Origin: Candidatus Avelusimicrobium intestinipullorum
GTDB taxonomy: Bacteria; Elusimicrobiota; Elusimicrobia; Elusimicrobiales; Elusimicrobiaceae
Direction: 5' to 3'
NCBI GenBank assembly: GCA_944324635.1
Contig: CALUXC010000004.1
Location: forward strand, 110,442-174,441
Length of the DNA: 64,000 bases
The notes under the pieces are model-generated. The model was not told the DNA's origin, made no database searches, and worked only from the letters and a program-made list of their open reading frames with translations. Shown here in pieces: positions 33,596-41,845 of this stretch (the first letter of the stretch is position 1; the number at the start of each line of letters is the position of its first letter). The position numbers were made by a program, and so were the translations under genes.

Positions 33596-33640
33596 TTATC
33601 AGGCTTTTACACAAGGTAAAAGCATATAAGGAGAGTCATA

Positions 33641-33889
33641 ATGGCAGTAGTTATCAGATTACAGAGAGTCGGCAAAAAATCCCAGCCCCAGTACAGAGTG
33701 GTTGCGATTGAAAAATCCGCCGCGGTGGGCAAGGAAGCCAAAGAAGTGTTGGGCCAGTATCACCCCTGCAACCCGAACGTGGCCGAACAAGTCAAGCTGG
33801 ATATGCCCAGAGTGGAATATTGGATGAAAGTAGGCGCTAAACCGTCCGAAACCGTCGCCAGCCTGATCAAAAGAGCCAGCGCCAAATAA
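33641..33889 (+). CDS. rpsP: 30S ribosomal protein S16
   Basis: A small-subunit ribosomal protein of 82 residues, usual for the family. It begins AVVIRLQRVGKKSQPQYRVV and contains the conserved EVLGQYHPCNP and WMKVGAKPSETV. AAGGAG lies 7 nt before the ATG. It opens the conserved cluster rpsP-khpA-trmD-rplS. The usual rimM gene between khpA and trmD is missing. Confidence 0.97.
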   Translation: MAVVIRLQRVGKKSQPQYRVVAIEKSAAVGKEAKEVLGQYHPCNPNVAEQVKLDMPRVEYWMKVGAKPSETVASLIKRASAK

Positions 33890-33904
33890 TCAAGCGGGGC
33901 GTTT

Positions 33905-34135
33905 ATGAAAGAACTAGCCACGTTGCTGCTCAAGTCGCTTTCTTCTGCGCCGGACAATGTGGTGGTGGAAGAAAAAGTAGAGCAGAACAAAGTATATCTG
34001 TCCACGAAAGTGGACCCCGCCGACAAAGGTAAAGTCATTGGGAAAGACGGTTGCATCATCAAAGCGGTACGTACCGTTTTGAATGCGGCGGCCGCCAAAC
34101 AGGACAAAAAAGTTACCTTAAAGTTGGAAGATTAA
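33905..34135 (+). CDS. khpA: KH-domain RNA-binding protein KhpA
   Basis: This 76-residue single KH-domain protein belongs to the YlqC/KhpA family, which binds RNA together with KhpB and affects cell division and small-RNA regulation in Gram-positive bacteria. The KH GxxG loop is visible as VIGKDGCIIKAVRTVL. It begins MKELATLLLKSLSSAPDNV as in the family. Its stop overlaps the trmD start (TAATG). Being next to rpsP is the typical context. Confidence 0.93.
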   Translation: MKELATLLLKSLSSAPDNVVVEEKVEQNKVYLSTKVDPADKGKVIGKDGCIIKAVRTVLNAAAAKQDKKVTLKLED

Positions 34136-34851
34136 TGAAAATAGACGTTATCACCGCTTTTGAAGACATGATAGACCAAACGCTCTCCCACAGTATCGTG
34201 GGGCGGGCGCGCAAAGCGGGGATAATCAAACTGGGCACGCTAAGCCCCCGGCAATTTGCCGAGGACAAGCACAAAACCATTGACGACCGGCCCTACGGCG
34301 GCGGCCCGGGAATGCTGATGAAAGCGGAACCGCTTTATCAAGCCATTTCCAAGCTGCGCAAAAAGAGCTCATACGTCATTTTAACCAGCCCGCGCGGTCA
34401 AGTCTTTAGCCAAGAACTGGCGAAGAAACTGGCCAAGAAACGCCACCTGATTTTCGTGTGCGGGCATTACGAGGGGATAGACGCCAGGATTTACCCCGAG
34501 GTGGATTTGGAAGTATCGTTGGGCGATTTTATTCTTACCGGCGGCGAACTTGCAGCCTGCGTAATGATAGACGCCATCACCCGTTTGCGTCCGGGCACTT
34601 TCAAAAAAGAAGGCGTAACGTCTTCGGAGTCGTTTGAAGGCAACTTGCTGGAAGCCCCGCAATATACGCGCCCGGAAGTATGGCGCGGGCGGAAAGTGCC
34701 GGCGGTGCTTTTGAACGGAAACCATAAAGAAATAGAAGCGTGGAAACACGAACAAGCTTTAGCTTTAACAAAACAGTTAAGACCCGATTTGCTTGAAACC
34801 GCCTCTCTAAAGTCAAAAAAGGTCCAAAAGAAAAAGATTCGGAGGAAGTAA
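34135..34851 (+). CDS. trmD: tRNA (guanine-37-N1)-methyltransferase
   Basis: TrmD methylates G37 next to the anticodon of several tRNAs using S-adenosylmethionine, which prevents frameshifts. The 238-residue protein shows [38 protein letters not shown], the trefoil-knot SAM site in [13 protein letters not shown], and [19 protein letters not shown]. The ATG at 34135 is chosen because it overlaps the khpA stop; an open frame extends 28 codons upstream within khpA but without similarity. The last residues are Lys-rich ([13 protein letters not shown]). Confidence 0.96.
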   Translation: MKIDVITAFEDMIDQTLSHSIVGRARKAGIIKLGTLSPRQFAEDKHKTIDDRPYGGGPGMLMKAEPLYQAISKLRKKSSYVILTSPRGQVFSQELAKKLAKKRHLIFVCGHYEGIDARIYPEVDLEVSLGDFILTGGELAACVMIDAITRLRPGTFKKEGVTSSESFEGNLLEAPQYTRPEVWRGRKVPAVLLNGNHKEIEAWKHEQALALTKQLRPDLLETASLKSKKVQKKKIRRK

Positions 34852-34856
34852 GTTTT

Positions 34857-35255
34857 ATGAATATCAACGAAATTAAACACAATCTCAAAACCAATGTTCC
34901 GGTTTTCAAAGCCGGCGACACCGTCAGAGTGAAAGTGAAAGTTGTTGAAGGTGACAACGAAAGACTTCAGGCTTTTGACGGCGTGGTTATCGCCCGCAGA
35001 GGAAGCGGAATCAGCGAAACGTTCACCGTGCGCAAAATCTCTTTTGGCGTGGGTGTGGAACGCATTTTCCCGATTCACTCCCCCCGCGTGGACAGCATTG
35101 AAGTATTGAAAGTCGGCAAGGTCAGAAGAGCCAAGCTTAACTACTTGACCAAACTCTCCGGTAAAGCCGCCCGCTTGCAGGAACTCAAAAAAGTAGTCCC
35201 CGCTACGGGTGAAGCCGAAGCTCCGGCCGCCGAAGCCGCTCAAGAGGCGAAATAG
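34857..35255 (+). CDS. rplS: 50S ribosomal protein L19
   Basis: L19 sits at the subunit interface of the large ribosomal subunit. The 132-residue protein contains [40 protein letters not shown], and [13 protein letters not shown], followed by RRAKLNYL, all highly conserved. The C-terminus has an extra acidic/alanine tail of about 17 residues. GGAGG lies about 11 nt upstream, just inside the intergenic gap after trmD. A strong terminator follows and ends the operon. Confidence 0.97.
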   Translation: MNINEIKHNLKTNVPVFKAGDTVRVKVKVVEGDNERLQAFDGVVIARRGSGISETFTVRKISFGVGVERIFPIHSPRVDSIEVLKVGKVRRAKLNYLTKLSGKAARLQELKKVVPATGEAEAPAAEAAQEAK

Positions 35256-35286
35256 TTATCCTAACGGAATAACAAACTCCGAACAT

Positions 35287-35325
35287 ACCCCCGCGGTTAC
35301 TAGTCCCGCGGGGGTTTTCTTTTGT
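35287..35325 (+). terminator. Terminator of the rpsP-rplS operon
   Basis: ACCCCCGCGG pairs with CCGCGGGGGT across 9 nt and is followed by TTTTCTTTT. Confidence 0.92.
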
Positions 35326-35390
35326 CCTTTTCTTTTGTCCTAAAGAAGAGAAGCAGAAATTATTTTCTGCGCATATACAAAAAATTGTTA

Positions 35391-35396
35391 TATAAT
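35391..35396 (+). promoter_or_regulatory. -10 box upstream of the 415-residue exported-protein gene
   Basis: TATAAT within a long AT-rich stretch. Transcription from here would begin near 35403 and include the hairpin that follows. Confidence 0.5.
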
Positions 35397-35411
35397 ACTA
35401 AAATTAAAACC

Positions 35412-35447
35412 GTCAAAACGGGCCTATGGCGCCATAGGTCTTTTGAC
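35412..35447 (+). other. Large palindromic hairpin in 5' leader
   Basis: GTCAAAA and TTTTGAC enclose the perfect 16-bp palindrome CCTATGGCGCCATAGG. It is followed by CCTGTTTTTC. It may be an attenuator, an mRNA-stabilising hairpin or an operator for the next gene. Confidence 0.55.
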
Positions 35448-35484
35448 CCTGTTTTTCAAACGCCTTTCTTATTAGGATATGTAT

Positions 35485-36732
35485 ATGAAAAAACTCTTCT
35501 TGCTGAAACTTACTTTGTGCATATTGGCGTTTTCTTTGGCGGCGCTTCCGCCCGCTTACGCCCAAAAAGGTAAAATAAAAGCCCTGCAAGCAGCAAAATC
35601 CACCCCGGCAGGCATATCCAAAGCAGCGGCAGCCACTTCCCAGCAAATACAGCGCACCCTTGCGGCGGAAATCAACGCGGCAACCCAACTGCCCAAAGCG
35701 GCCAAAGCCGCTAAAGCCGCACAGGAAAACATTTCCCGCCGGCGCCCCGATACAGAAAGAAGAATTGAACAATCCGTTCGTTCCCAACACCCTTATTACT
35801 CGGCCGATCGTGCCAAACGCTACTATCCGCCAGCTCAACGGCTGCCTTTTGACCCGGTGGAACGCATAGAGCTTATTTTGAAGAACCACCCGAATCCCGT
35901 GCGTGCGTTGGCCGTCGTGTGGGACCTGGAAGACTCCTTCCAGGGGCGTCGTTTCTTTTCCCTCTTGGCTTCTACCTATTATAAGCAGAATTTCCCTGTT
36001 TTAACGCCGCACCTGCGCGAATTATTCAAAAAAGTGGAAAGCCTGCACAGCCGCGACCTGGAACGCCGCGTGATGAAGCGCATGGCATTCTTGGTGGAAA
36101 ACAAAGATAATTTCCGTGCCAGCTTTGCACCCGACACTCCCAAACAAGGCCTGCGCATGCGCTATATCAAAAACATCGGCAAATTAACGCCGAACAATTT
36201 TAACCCGTACTGGCTGGCTTTTTCGTTTGAACGCAAGCTCAACCCCGGCCAACGCAATGCCGCCATTCGCCATGTAAACGCCAGAAGTGTTTTCCCGGTG
36301 GGCAAGAACAAAGAATATCCTATTTTCCGTTATAACGGGCCGTTTGAATATCTGCCCAATATGTACCGGTATTTGCTGAACGGGAACCACCCCAAAAACA
36401 AACTGACGGTACTGTTTGACAAAGATGCCCGCGCCATGGCCATTTACAATGAGGATAAAACCGTATGGTTGCGTATTACCATGCACGAGTATTCTTTCCC
36501 GGAGCGGCTGCATATACACTTAAACGAAACGATGACCGCCCACATCACCACGCAAGGCGGCAGACAAGTGGAAGAAACGGTACATTTTAATCTTTCCATA
36601 CCGCTTTCCACGCCGGCCAACTTGCCCGCGCGTCACAGAGCGGAATTTCTGTACAACGAAATGGTGATAAAACCCTTGCAGCAGTTAAAAGGCAATGATC
36701 ACATTGTAGTGAAAGAAACGTCTATTTTCTGA
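35485..36732 (+). CDS. Exported protein of unknown function
   Basis: I do not recognise this 415-residue protein. A signal peptide (MKKLFLLKLTLCILAFSLAALPPAYAQ) is followed by an Ala/Lys-rich helical stretch (about 28-85) and a globular part. The latter contains a helical region with HPNPVRALAVVWDLEDSFQGRR and a C-terminal beta-rich half (KNKLTVLFDKDARAMAIYN, WLRITMHEYSFPERLHIHLN). No catalytic motif stands out. The ATG at 35485 is preferred over the one 6 nt upstream because AGGA is then 7 nt away. It has its own promoter and leader hairpin. It shares the Ala-rich exported style of the 921-residue protein at 22550, but I cannot show homology. Confidence 0.75.
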   Translation: MKKLFLLKLTLCILAFSLAALPPAYAQKGKIKALQAAKSTPAGISKAAAATSQQIQRTLAAEINAATQLPKAAKAAKAAQENISRRRPDTERRIEQSVRSQHPYYSADRAKRYYPPAQRLPFDPVERIELILKNHPNPVRALAVVWDLEDSFQGRRFFSLLASTYYKQNFPVLTPHLRELFKKVESLHSRDLERRVMKRMAFLVENKDNFRASFAPDTPKQGLRMRYIKNIGKLTPNNFNPYWLAFSFERKLNPGQRNAAIRHVNARSVFPVGKNKEYPIFRYNGPFEYLPNMYRYLLNGNHPKNKLTVLFDKDARAMAIYNEDKTVWLRITMHEYSFPERLHIHLNETMTAHITTQGGRQVEETVHFNLSIPLSTPANLPARHRAEFLYNEMVIKPLQQLKGNDHIVVKETSIF

Positions 36733-36754
36733 CGGGGTTCAACCCAATTATTGA

Positions 36755-36766
36755 TATAATAAATTT
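36755..36766 (+). promoter_or_regulatory. Extended -10 of a leaderless promoter (rnhB)
   Basis: TGaTATAAT ends at 36760, followed by six nucleotides and the ATG. No Shine-Dalgarno sequence is present. Confidence 0.6.
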
Positions 36767-37408
36767 ATGTCCAGCCCATTACAGGAATTTGACAAGCAAC
36801 AAGCCATACGTCTGGAAGCCAATTGCATTATCGGCATAGACGAGGCCGGGCGCGGCCCGCTGGCGGGCCCGGTGGTGGCGTGCGCCTGTTTTATTCCGCC
36901 GGCCATGGTCAGCGATTTTGCCGACGTAAACGACAGCAAAAAACTTACCGAAAAGAAACGCGAAGAGCTTTACAACCGCCTCGTCCACGCCGAAGTGGCC
37001 TACGGCATTGGTTTTGCTTCCGCCCAGGAAATAGACCGCCTAAACATTTTGCAAGCCACCTTTTTGGCCATGCGCCGTGCGGCTTATAAATTTTTGAATT
37101 TGCCCCATGCCGTAGCCCTGATAGACGGGCCTTACCCGGCCGCCGGGCTTACCCTTCGCCAAGAACCGGTAATAGACGGGGACGCCAAATCCCTGGCTAT
37201 TGCGGCGGCCAGCATTATCGCCAAAGTAACCAGAGATCGCTACCTCAACATTTTGGATAAACTGTACCCCGGTTACGGCTTTGCCGGCCACAAAGGTTAC
37301 GGCACCGCCAAACACCTCCAAGCGCTGCGGGAATTGGGCCCCTGCCGCGAACACCGCCGTACTTTTGCCCCCGTCCGCAAATTATTAACGCCCACCATTC
37401 TGCCATGA
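36767..37408 (+). CDS. rnhB: Ribonuclease HII
   Basis: RNase HII removes ribonucleotides from DNA and cuts RNA in RNA-DNA hybrids. In this 213-residue protein the catalytic acids are visible as Asp-Glu in IIGIDEAGRGPLAGPVV, Asp in VALIDGPYPA, and Asp in GDAKSLAIAAASIIAKVTRD. HKGYGTAKHLQALRELGPC is the conserved C-terminal block. It starts 6 nt after an extended -10 box, without a Shine-Dalgarno sequence. The stop overlaps yraN as ATGA, the standard rnhB-yraN pairing. Confidence 0.96.
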   Translation: MSSPLQEFDKQQAIRLEANCIIGIDEAGRGPLAGPVVACACFIPPAMVSDFADVNDSKKLTEKKREELYNRLVHAEVAYGIGFASAQEIDRLNILQATFLAMRRAAYKFLNLPHAVALIDGPYPAAGLTLRQEPVIDGDAKSLAIAAASIIAKVTRDRYLNILDKLYPGYGFAGHKGYGTAKHLQALRELGPCREHRRTFAPVRKLLTPTILP

Positions 37409-37764
37409 CGTCCGTATCCAGCGGCAAAGCTGGCGAAGAGCGTGCCGCCCGTTTTTTGCAAGCGGCCGGATACCGCATTTTGGAACGAAATTATTTTATG
37501 CGCGGCGGCGAGATAGACATTATTGCCAGCGACGGGAACACCTTGGTTTTTGCGGAAGTAAAAACCCGTTCCTATCAAGCGTTCGGTGGGCCGCTGATGG
37601 CGGTAACCCCCGCCAAACAAAAGCGCATTTCGCAAACGGCCCTGCGATATGTGCAAGAAAAGGGCTTAAAATTTGATAGTATAAGATTTGACGTGCTGTG
37701 CGTCCTGCCGGAAGGGATAGAACACATCAAAAATGCTTTCTTCCCCCCGCGTACGACGTTATAA
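37405..37764 (+). CDS. yraN: UPF0102/YraN endonuclease-fold protein
   Basis: A 119-residue protein with the PD-(D/E)xK nuclease-like core of the YraN family: GKAGEERAARFLQAAGYRIL, then the acidic residues in RGGEIDIIASDGNTLVFAEVKTR. The family has the fold of Holliday-junction resolvases and restriction enzymes, but its activity is not established. It overlaps rnhB by 4 nt (ATGA). The purine nucleoside phosphorylase gene follows after 20 nt. Confidence 0.92.
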   Translation: MTSVSSGKAGEERAARFLQAAGYRILERNYFMRGGEIDIIASDGNTLVFAEVKTRSYQAFGGPLMAVTPAKQKRISQTALRYVQEKGLKFDSIRFDVLCVLPEGIEHIKNAFFPPRTTL

Positions 37765-37784
37765 CATCTCCCATGGAGGAAACT

Positions 37785-38606
37785 ATGACCCAACTGGCGC
37801 AAGTAAAAAAAGCAGCCGCTTTCTTGAACAAAAAGACCAAAAACTTCAAACCGGAAATCGCACTGATTACGGGTTCCGGCTTGGCGGGTTCCGTTCCGCC
37901 CCTGGAAAAGGAAATCAAAGTTCCCTACACTTCCATTCCCGGCTTTCTGCAAAGCACCGTGCCGGGGCATAGCGGCAATTTGATTTTTGGCGTATACAAA
38001 GGACGCAAAATTGTGGTCATGCAGGGCCGCTTTCACTATTATGAAGGTCACCCGATGAAAGACCTGGCCATTTCCATTCGCACCTTAAAATTGCTGGGCG
38101 TGGAAAAACTGTTGGTTTCCGCGGCCGTAGGCTCCATGGACTTGAAACTTAAACCCGGTTCTTTGTGCGTCTTAAAAGACCACATCAACTTTATGTGCAA
38201 CAACCCCCTTATCGGCAATCACGACCCGGCCTTCGGCCCGATGTTCTTTGATTTGTCCGAAGCGTACGACAAAACCATGCGCAAAACCGCGCTGGCCGCC
38301 GCTAAAAAAGCCGGCGTAAACGCACGCGAAGGGGTGTATTTGGCCGCCACGGGCCCGAACTTTGAAACCCCGGCCGAAATCCAGATGTTCAAAAAATGGG
38401 GCGCCACGGTGGTGGGTATGTCCGTCGTGCCGGAAGTGTTGGTGGCGCGCCAATGCGGCATCAGCGTGCTGGGATTGGCGTGGGTAAGCAATATGGGCTG
38501 CGGTATTGAAAAGAAGCCGCTCTCTCATGCGCAAACCATCAGCGAAACCAAAAAGATTGAAGGTAAATTCAAAAAATTGTTGGAAATTCTGTTCGTTAAA
38601 TTATAA
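37785..38606 (+). CDS. punA: Purine nucleoside phosphorylase (trimeric type)
   Basis: A 273-residue enzyme that splits inosine or guanosine with phosphate to base plus ribose-1-phosphate. The family marks are PEIALITGSGLAGSV, the phosphate-binding GHSGNLIFG, MQGRFHYYEGHPMKDL, LVSAAVGSMDLKLKPGSL, and the base-binding GVYLAATGPNFETPAEI with VVGMSVVPEVLVARQCG. GGAGG 6 nt before the ATG at 37785 sets the start; the longer frame overlaps yraN. A hairpin terminator follows directly. The nucleoside range cannot be read from sequence alone. Confidence 0.93.
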   Translation: MTQLAQVKKAAAFLNKKTKNFKPEIALITGSGLAGSVPPLEKEIKVPYTSIPGFLQSTVPGHSGNLIFGVYKGRKIVVMQGRFHYYEGHPMKDLAISIRTLKLLGVEKLLVSAAVGSMDLKLKPGSLCVLKDHINFMCNNPLIGNHDPAFGPMFFDLSEAYDKTMRKTALAAAKKAGVNAREGVYLAATGPNFETPAEIQMFKKWGATVVGMSVVPEVLVARQCGISVLGLAWVSNMGCGIEKKPLSHAQTISETKKIEGKFKKLLEILFVKL

Positions 38607-38614
38607 GGAATGTT

Positions 38615-38658
38615 TCCCGCGCGGCTGGCCGTCAAACGCTTTGCCGCGCGGGATTTTT
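38615..38658 (+). terminator. Terminator of punA, directly upstream of the flippase start
   Basis: TCCCGCGCGGC pairs with GCCGCGCGGGA across 17 nt and runs into TTTTT. It ends only 4 nt before the ATG of the next gene. Confidence 0.85.
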
Positions 38659-38662
38659 ACGT

Positions 38663-40111
38663 ATGGCTAACCTAAAACGTCTGGGCAAAGAAACGCTGAT
38701 TTACGGTACTTCCACGGTACTGGCGCGGTTGTTGAACTTTTGTCTGGTTCCCTTTTACACCTATTATTTAATCCCGTCGGAATACGGCGTTATCGCCACC
38801 ACATTTGCCGTAGTGGCGCTGTTAAACGTGATTTTCTTGTTCGGCATGGACCAAAGCTATCTGCGCTTTGCCAGCGAGCAGGAAAACCGCACGGAAGTCT
38901 TCCGGCATTGTTTTTACGGCGTACTGGCCAACGGGCTGGTGCTGTCGGTATTATTATGGCTGTTTGCCAAACCGTTTGCGGCGGCTATCGGCATTGGGGC
39001 ACAGCATGTGCACATTGTTCACTTGGCCGTGTGGGTGCTGTTTTTGGACGTGCTGAACATGATTCCCTTTACCAAGCTGCGCCTGGAACGGAGGCCGTGG
39101 TATTTTGCGGGCGTACGGACGGTGTCCATTATCGTAAACGTGTTAGGAAACATCGTTTTCATCGCGTATTTGCATAAGGGGATTGCGTCTATTATGTGGG
39201 CCAACATTTTTGGTTCGTTGGCCTCGCTGGTGTTGTTGTCGCCGGTGGTATGGAAAGAACTTCGCGGCGGATTTGTAAAATTAAACCGCACGCTGCTGGC
39301 GGAAATGCTGCGCTTTGCCTGGCCGTTTGTACCGGCGGGGTTGGCCAGCCTGCTTATTAGCGTGATAGACAAACCCATTTTGGTGCACCTGGCCGGTTTG
39401 GAGCAGGTGGGCGTATATCAGGCCAACTTCAAAATAGGCGTTTTTATGATGTTGCTGGTGTCTATGTTTGACCAAGCCTGGAGGCCGTTCTTTTTGGCTC
39501 ACGCCAAAGAAGCCGACGCCAAAGAAACCTTTGCCAAGGTACTGTCGTACTTCTTTGCGCTGGGCAGTTGGTTCCTCTTGGGGCTTTCCCTTTTAATGCC
39601 GCCTATTATTCAAAGCAATTTGTTCGGTAATTTCCACCTTATCAGCCCCTCCTATTGGGGCGGGCTTTCCGTCATTCCGCTGGTGCTGACGGGATACTTT
39701 TGCTACGGACTCTATATCAATTTTATGGTGGGCCCCGTGCTTACCAAAAAAACGCGCGTACTGATGTGGATTACGCTTTTGGGCGCGGCCGTCAGCATTA
39801 CGACCAACCTCACCCTCGTACCGCATATAGGCATTACGGGCGCCGGCTGGGCGGTGGCCCTTAGTTACGCGGCCATGGCGGCGGCTTTGTTTACCTTTAC
39901 GCAAAAGGTTTACCCGATTCGCTATGAATACAAAAAATTGGCTGCTATGGCGCTGGTGTGTGCGGCCACGGCGGCGCTGAGTAAATTTTCGGGCCAGTGG
40001 GGCGAAGTTACCGTATTATGCGTAAAAGTCGTCCTGCTGACGCTTTACCCGCTGTGGATGTGGCTAATCCTGCGGGAGAAACAGCCCGCCGCTTCCCCCG
40101 TTTTGCCATAA
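38663..40111 (+). CDS. Polysaccharide flippase (MOP/MATE superfamily, Wzx-like)
   Basis: A 482-residue membrane protein with about 12-14 hydrophobic segments. The N-terminus KETLIYGTSTVLARLLNFCLVPFYTYYL, followed by SEYGVIATTFAVVALLNVIF, is typical of polysaccharide biosynthesis flippases that move undecaprenyl-linked glycans across the inner membrane. It also has PFVPAGLASLLISVIDKPIL and EQVGVYQANFKIGVFMML. It lies some 30 kb from the CDP-sugar locus but near a WecA-like transferase. No Shine-Dalgarno sequence is seen and the punA terminator ends 4 nt before the ATG, so how it is expressed is unclear. Confidence 0.88.
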   Translation: MANLKRLGKETLIYGTSTVLARLLNFCLVPFYTYYLIPSEYGVIATTFAVVALLNVIFLFGMDQSYLRFASEQENRTEVFRHCFYGVLANGLVLSVLLWLFAKPFAAAIGIGAQHVHIVHLAVWVLFLDVLNMIPFTKLRLERRPWYFAGVRTVSIIVNVLGNIVFIAYLHKGIASIMWANIFGSLASLVLLSPVVWKELRGGFVKLNRTLLAEMLRFAWPFVPAGLASLLISVIDKPILVHLAGLEQVGVYQANFKIGVFMMLLVSMFDQAWRPFFLAHAKEADAKETFAKVLSYFFALGSWFLLGLSLLMPPIIQSNLFGNFHLISPSYWGGLSVIPLVLTGYFCYGLYINFMVGPVLTKKTRVLMWITLLGAAVSITTNLTLVPHIGITGAGWAVALSYAAMAAALFTFTQKVYPIRYEYKKLAAMALVCAATAALSKFSGQWGEVTVLCVKVVLLTLYPLWMWLILREKQPAASPVLP

Positions 40112-40143
40112 AAAAAAGGAGCCTTTCAAAGGCTCCTTTTTTT
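40112..40143. terminator. Bidirectional terminator
   Basis: AAAGGAGCC and GGCTCCTTT are flanked by A7 and T7, between the convergent flippase and lipoprotein genes. Confidence 0.92.
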
Positions 40144-40158
40144 GAATGATTAAACTGC

Positions 40159-40788
40159 TTAGCGCAAGCTGATAAGCGTCATATCCAGCGTCACGCCGCC
40201 GTCTTTATAAATTAGCACATGCGGCACGGCCTCGGTGCCGTCTGCATCAAACGGGGCGTATTCTTCATAGGACAAATCCCCCGTATTTAGCAACGTAACC
40301 GATTGCGCCGCATACGGATAAAATTCCCCTTTGTGGTAGGAAAACTTGGTTTTGGCTTCCTTGCCCTGATAGGAAATAATCACCGATTCGTCCTTAAACC
40401 GACGGCTCTGGTAGAGGCCGGGTTCGGCCAGCAACAAATTCAGCAGCTGCGTAATCCGCGCACGTACGGGCGCAGTATCTGCATCTTTGAACAAATAGCG
40501 GTAGGCCACCCCTTCCGGGCTGACGGTGGCATGCAGCAGCCGGTAGGCGGCGCCCGTCATCAATACTACGTCAAAATCCTGTTCGCCTATTTTTTTAATA
40601 CGCAGTACCCCGTCCATATAATCTTCGTTCATCTGGCCCGTCACCTTAAACGCGGCCTGCGTACGGCCCTGGGTAAAGAAATCCACCCGTTTATAATCGC
40701 GCACATCCGCGGGAATTTCCTTCACGCGTACCCCGGCGCAGGCCGCCAGCAGCACGGCCAATGAAAATGTTAAAATTCTTTTGAACAT
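40159..40788 (-). CDS. Predicted outer-membrane lipoprotein
   Basis: A 209-residue lipoprotein of unknown function. The lipobox is LLAAC with Cys17 as the modified residue after a short signal peptide. The mature part is beta-rich with repeated strands (FKVTGQMNEDYMDGVLRIKK, DFDVVLMTGAAYRLLHATV), reminiscent of LolB-like or DUF3261-type folds, but I cannot assign a family. AGGAG lies 7-8 nt upstream. It is divergent from the WecA-like gene, with only 33 nt between. Confidence 0.75.
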   Translation of the reverse strand: MFKRILTFSLAVLLAACAGVRVKEIPADVRDYKRVDFFTQGRTQAAFKVTGQMNEDYMDGVLRIKKIGEQDFDVVLMTGAAYRLLHATVSPEGVAYRYLFKDADTAPVRARITQLLNLLLAEPGLYQSRRFKDESVIISYQGKEAKTKFSYHKGEFYPYAAQSVTLLNTGDLSYEEYAPFDADGTEAVPHVLIYKDGGVTLDMTLISLR

Positions 40789-40805
40789 AGCGTATCTCCT
40801 TATTA

Positions 40806-40821
40806 TGATATTATAGATATT
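40806..40821 (+). promoter_or_regulatory. Extended -10 of a leaderless promoter (WecA-like gene)
   Basis: TGaTATTAT (40806-40814) is followed by 7 nt and the ATG. No plus-strand Shine-Dalgarno sequence is present. Confidence 0.5.
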
Positions 40822-41844
40822 ATGAAAACGTTTGTCCTTTATCTGACGGCTTTGCTGACGGCGGGAATCCTAACGGGGGTTTCCCTGCCGCTCCTGCGGC
40901 GCCTTGCCGCAAAAAAATTTCTAGATGTGCCGGGCGGCCTTAAGCACCATGCAGGCGCCGTGCCGGTATTGGGCGGGTGCGGCATTTTCCTGGGCACCTT
41001 GGCCAGCTTAACGCTCATTCGCCTGATTACCGATTTTCCCAGCGGCACCCTGCACAACCTGCGAGGCATTTTTATTGGCGGTACCTTGATTTTTGCTCTG
41101 GGCCTGGCAGACGACTTAAATAAACCCAAAGGAGTTTCCGTCCCGGTTAAACTCATCGTACAGGCCTTAGCCGCCGCGGCGCTTATATATTATGGCGTCT
41201 GCATACATGCCTTCGGTTCCGCCTGGATTTCCTGGCCGCTTACGTTTTTGTGGGTGGTGGGGCTGACAAACGCATTTAACTTGTTGGACATTATGGACGG
41301 CTTATGCGTAAGCCAGGCCATTGTCTGCACCTTGGGGTTGGCGGTTATTGCGCTTCCTTCTGAATACATCTACGTCAATTTTGCCGCTCTGGCGCTGCTT
41401 GGCGCCTGCTTGGCTTTTTGGCCGTATAACCACGCCAAACGCAAAATCTTCCTGGGGGACAGCGGGGCCACTTTTTTAGGCTTTATGATTGCCGCTCTCT
41501 CTATTGGCACCGGTTACAGTGAACGCTCCAATTGGGGGTTTTTGGCACCGCTTTTTATTTTGGCGGTCCCGTTGTTTGATACGGCCTTTGTCAGCCTGGC
41601 CCGCATATTAAAGGGCAAAAACCCGCTTAAAGGCAGTAATGACCATATCGCCCTGCGCCTTAAAAAATGCCATTGGCCGCCGGTGATGATTTTGTCGGCC
41701 TTTGCCGCGGCGGGATTATTTTTTAACGTGCTGGCGTTTACGCTTACGCACTGCTGCGTACAGATTGCGCTGGCGTTGTTTATTTTCTCGGCGGCGGCCT
41801 TGGCGCTGGCCACCTTGTGGCTGCTGCACGTAAAGACGGAGTAA
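40822..41844 (+). CDS. WecA/MraY-like undecaprenyl-phosphate sugar-1-phosphate transferase
   Basis: This 340-residue integral membrane protein is of glycosyltransferase family 4, with about ten membrane helices. It loads a UDP-HexNAc-phosphate onto undecaprenyl phosphate to begin a surface glycan. The catalytic motifs are present: the Asp pair in LGLADDLNKPKG, NAFNLLDIMDGL, the acidic FLGDSGATFLGF, and NDHIALRL near the C-terminal side (equivalent to the HxHxH/HIHH-type loop). It ends 1 nt before the flavoprotein gene, so both are probably one operon. The exact sugar (GlcNAc or another) cannot be told. Confidence 0.9.
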   Translation: MKTFVLYLTALLTAGILTGVSLPLLRRLAAKKFLDVPGGLKHHAGAVPVLGGCGIFLGTLASLTLIRLITDFPSGTLHNLRGIFIGGTLIFALGLADDLNKPKGVSVPVKLIVQALAAAALIYYGVCIHAFGSAWISWPLTFLWVVGLTNAFNLLDIMDGLCVSQAIVCTLGLAVIALPSEYIYVNFAALALLGACLAFWPYNHAKRKIFLGDSGATFLGFMIAALSIGTGYSERSNWGFLAPLFILAVPLFDTAFVSLARILKGKNPLKGSNDHIALRLKKCHWPPVMILSAFAAAGLFFNVLAFTLTHCCVQIALALFIFSAAALALATLWLLHVKTE

Positions 41845-41845
41845 C

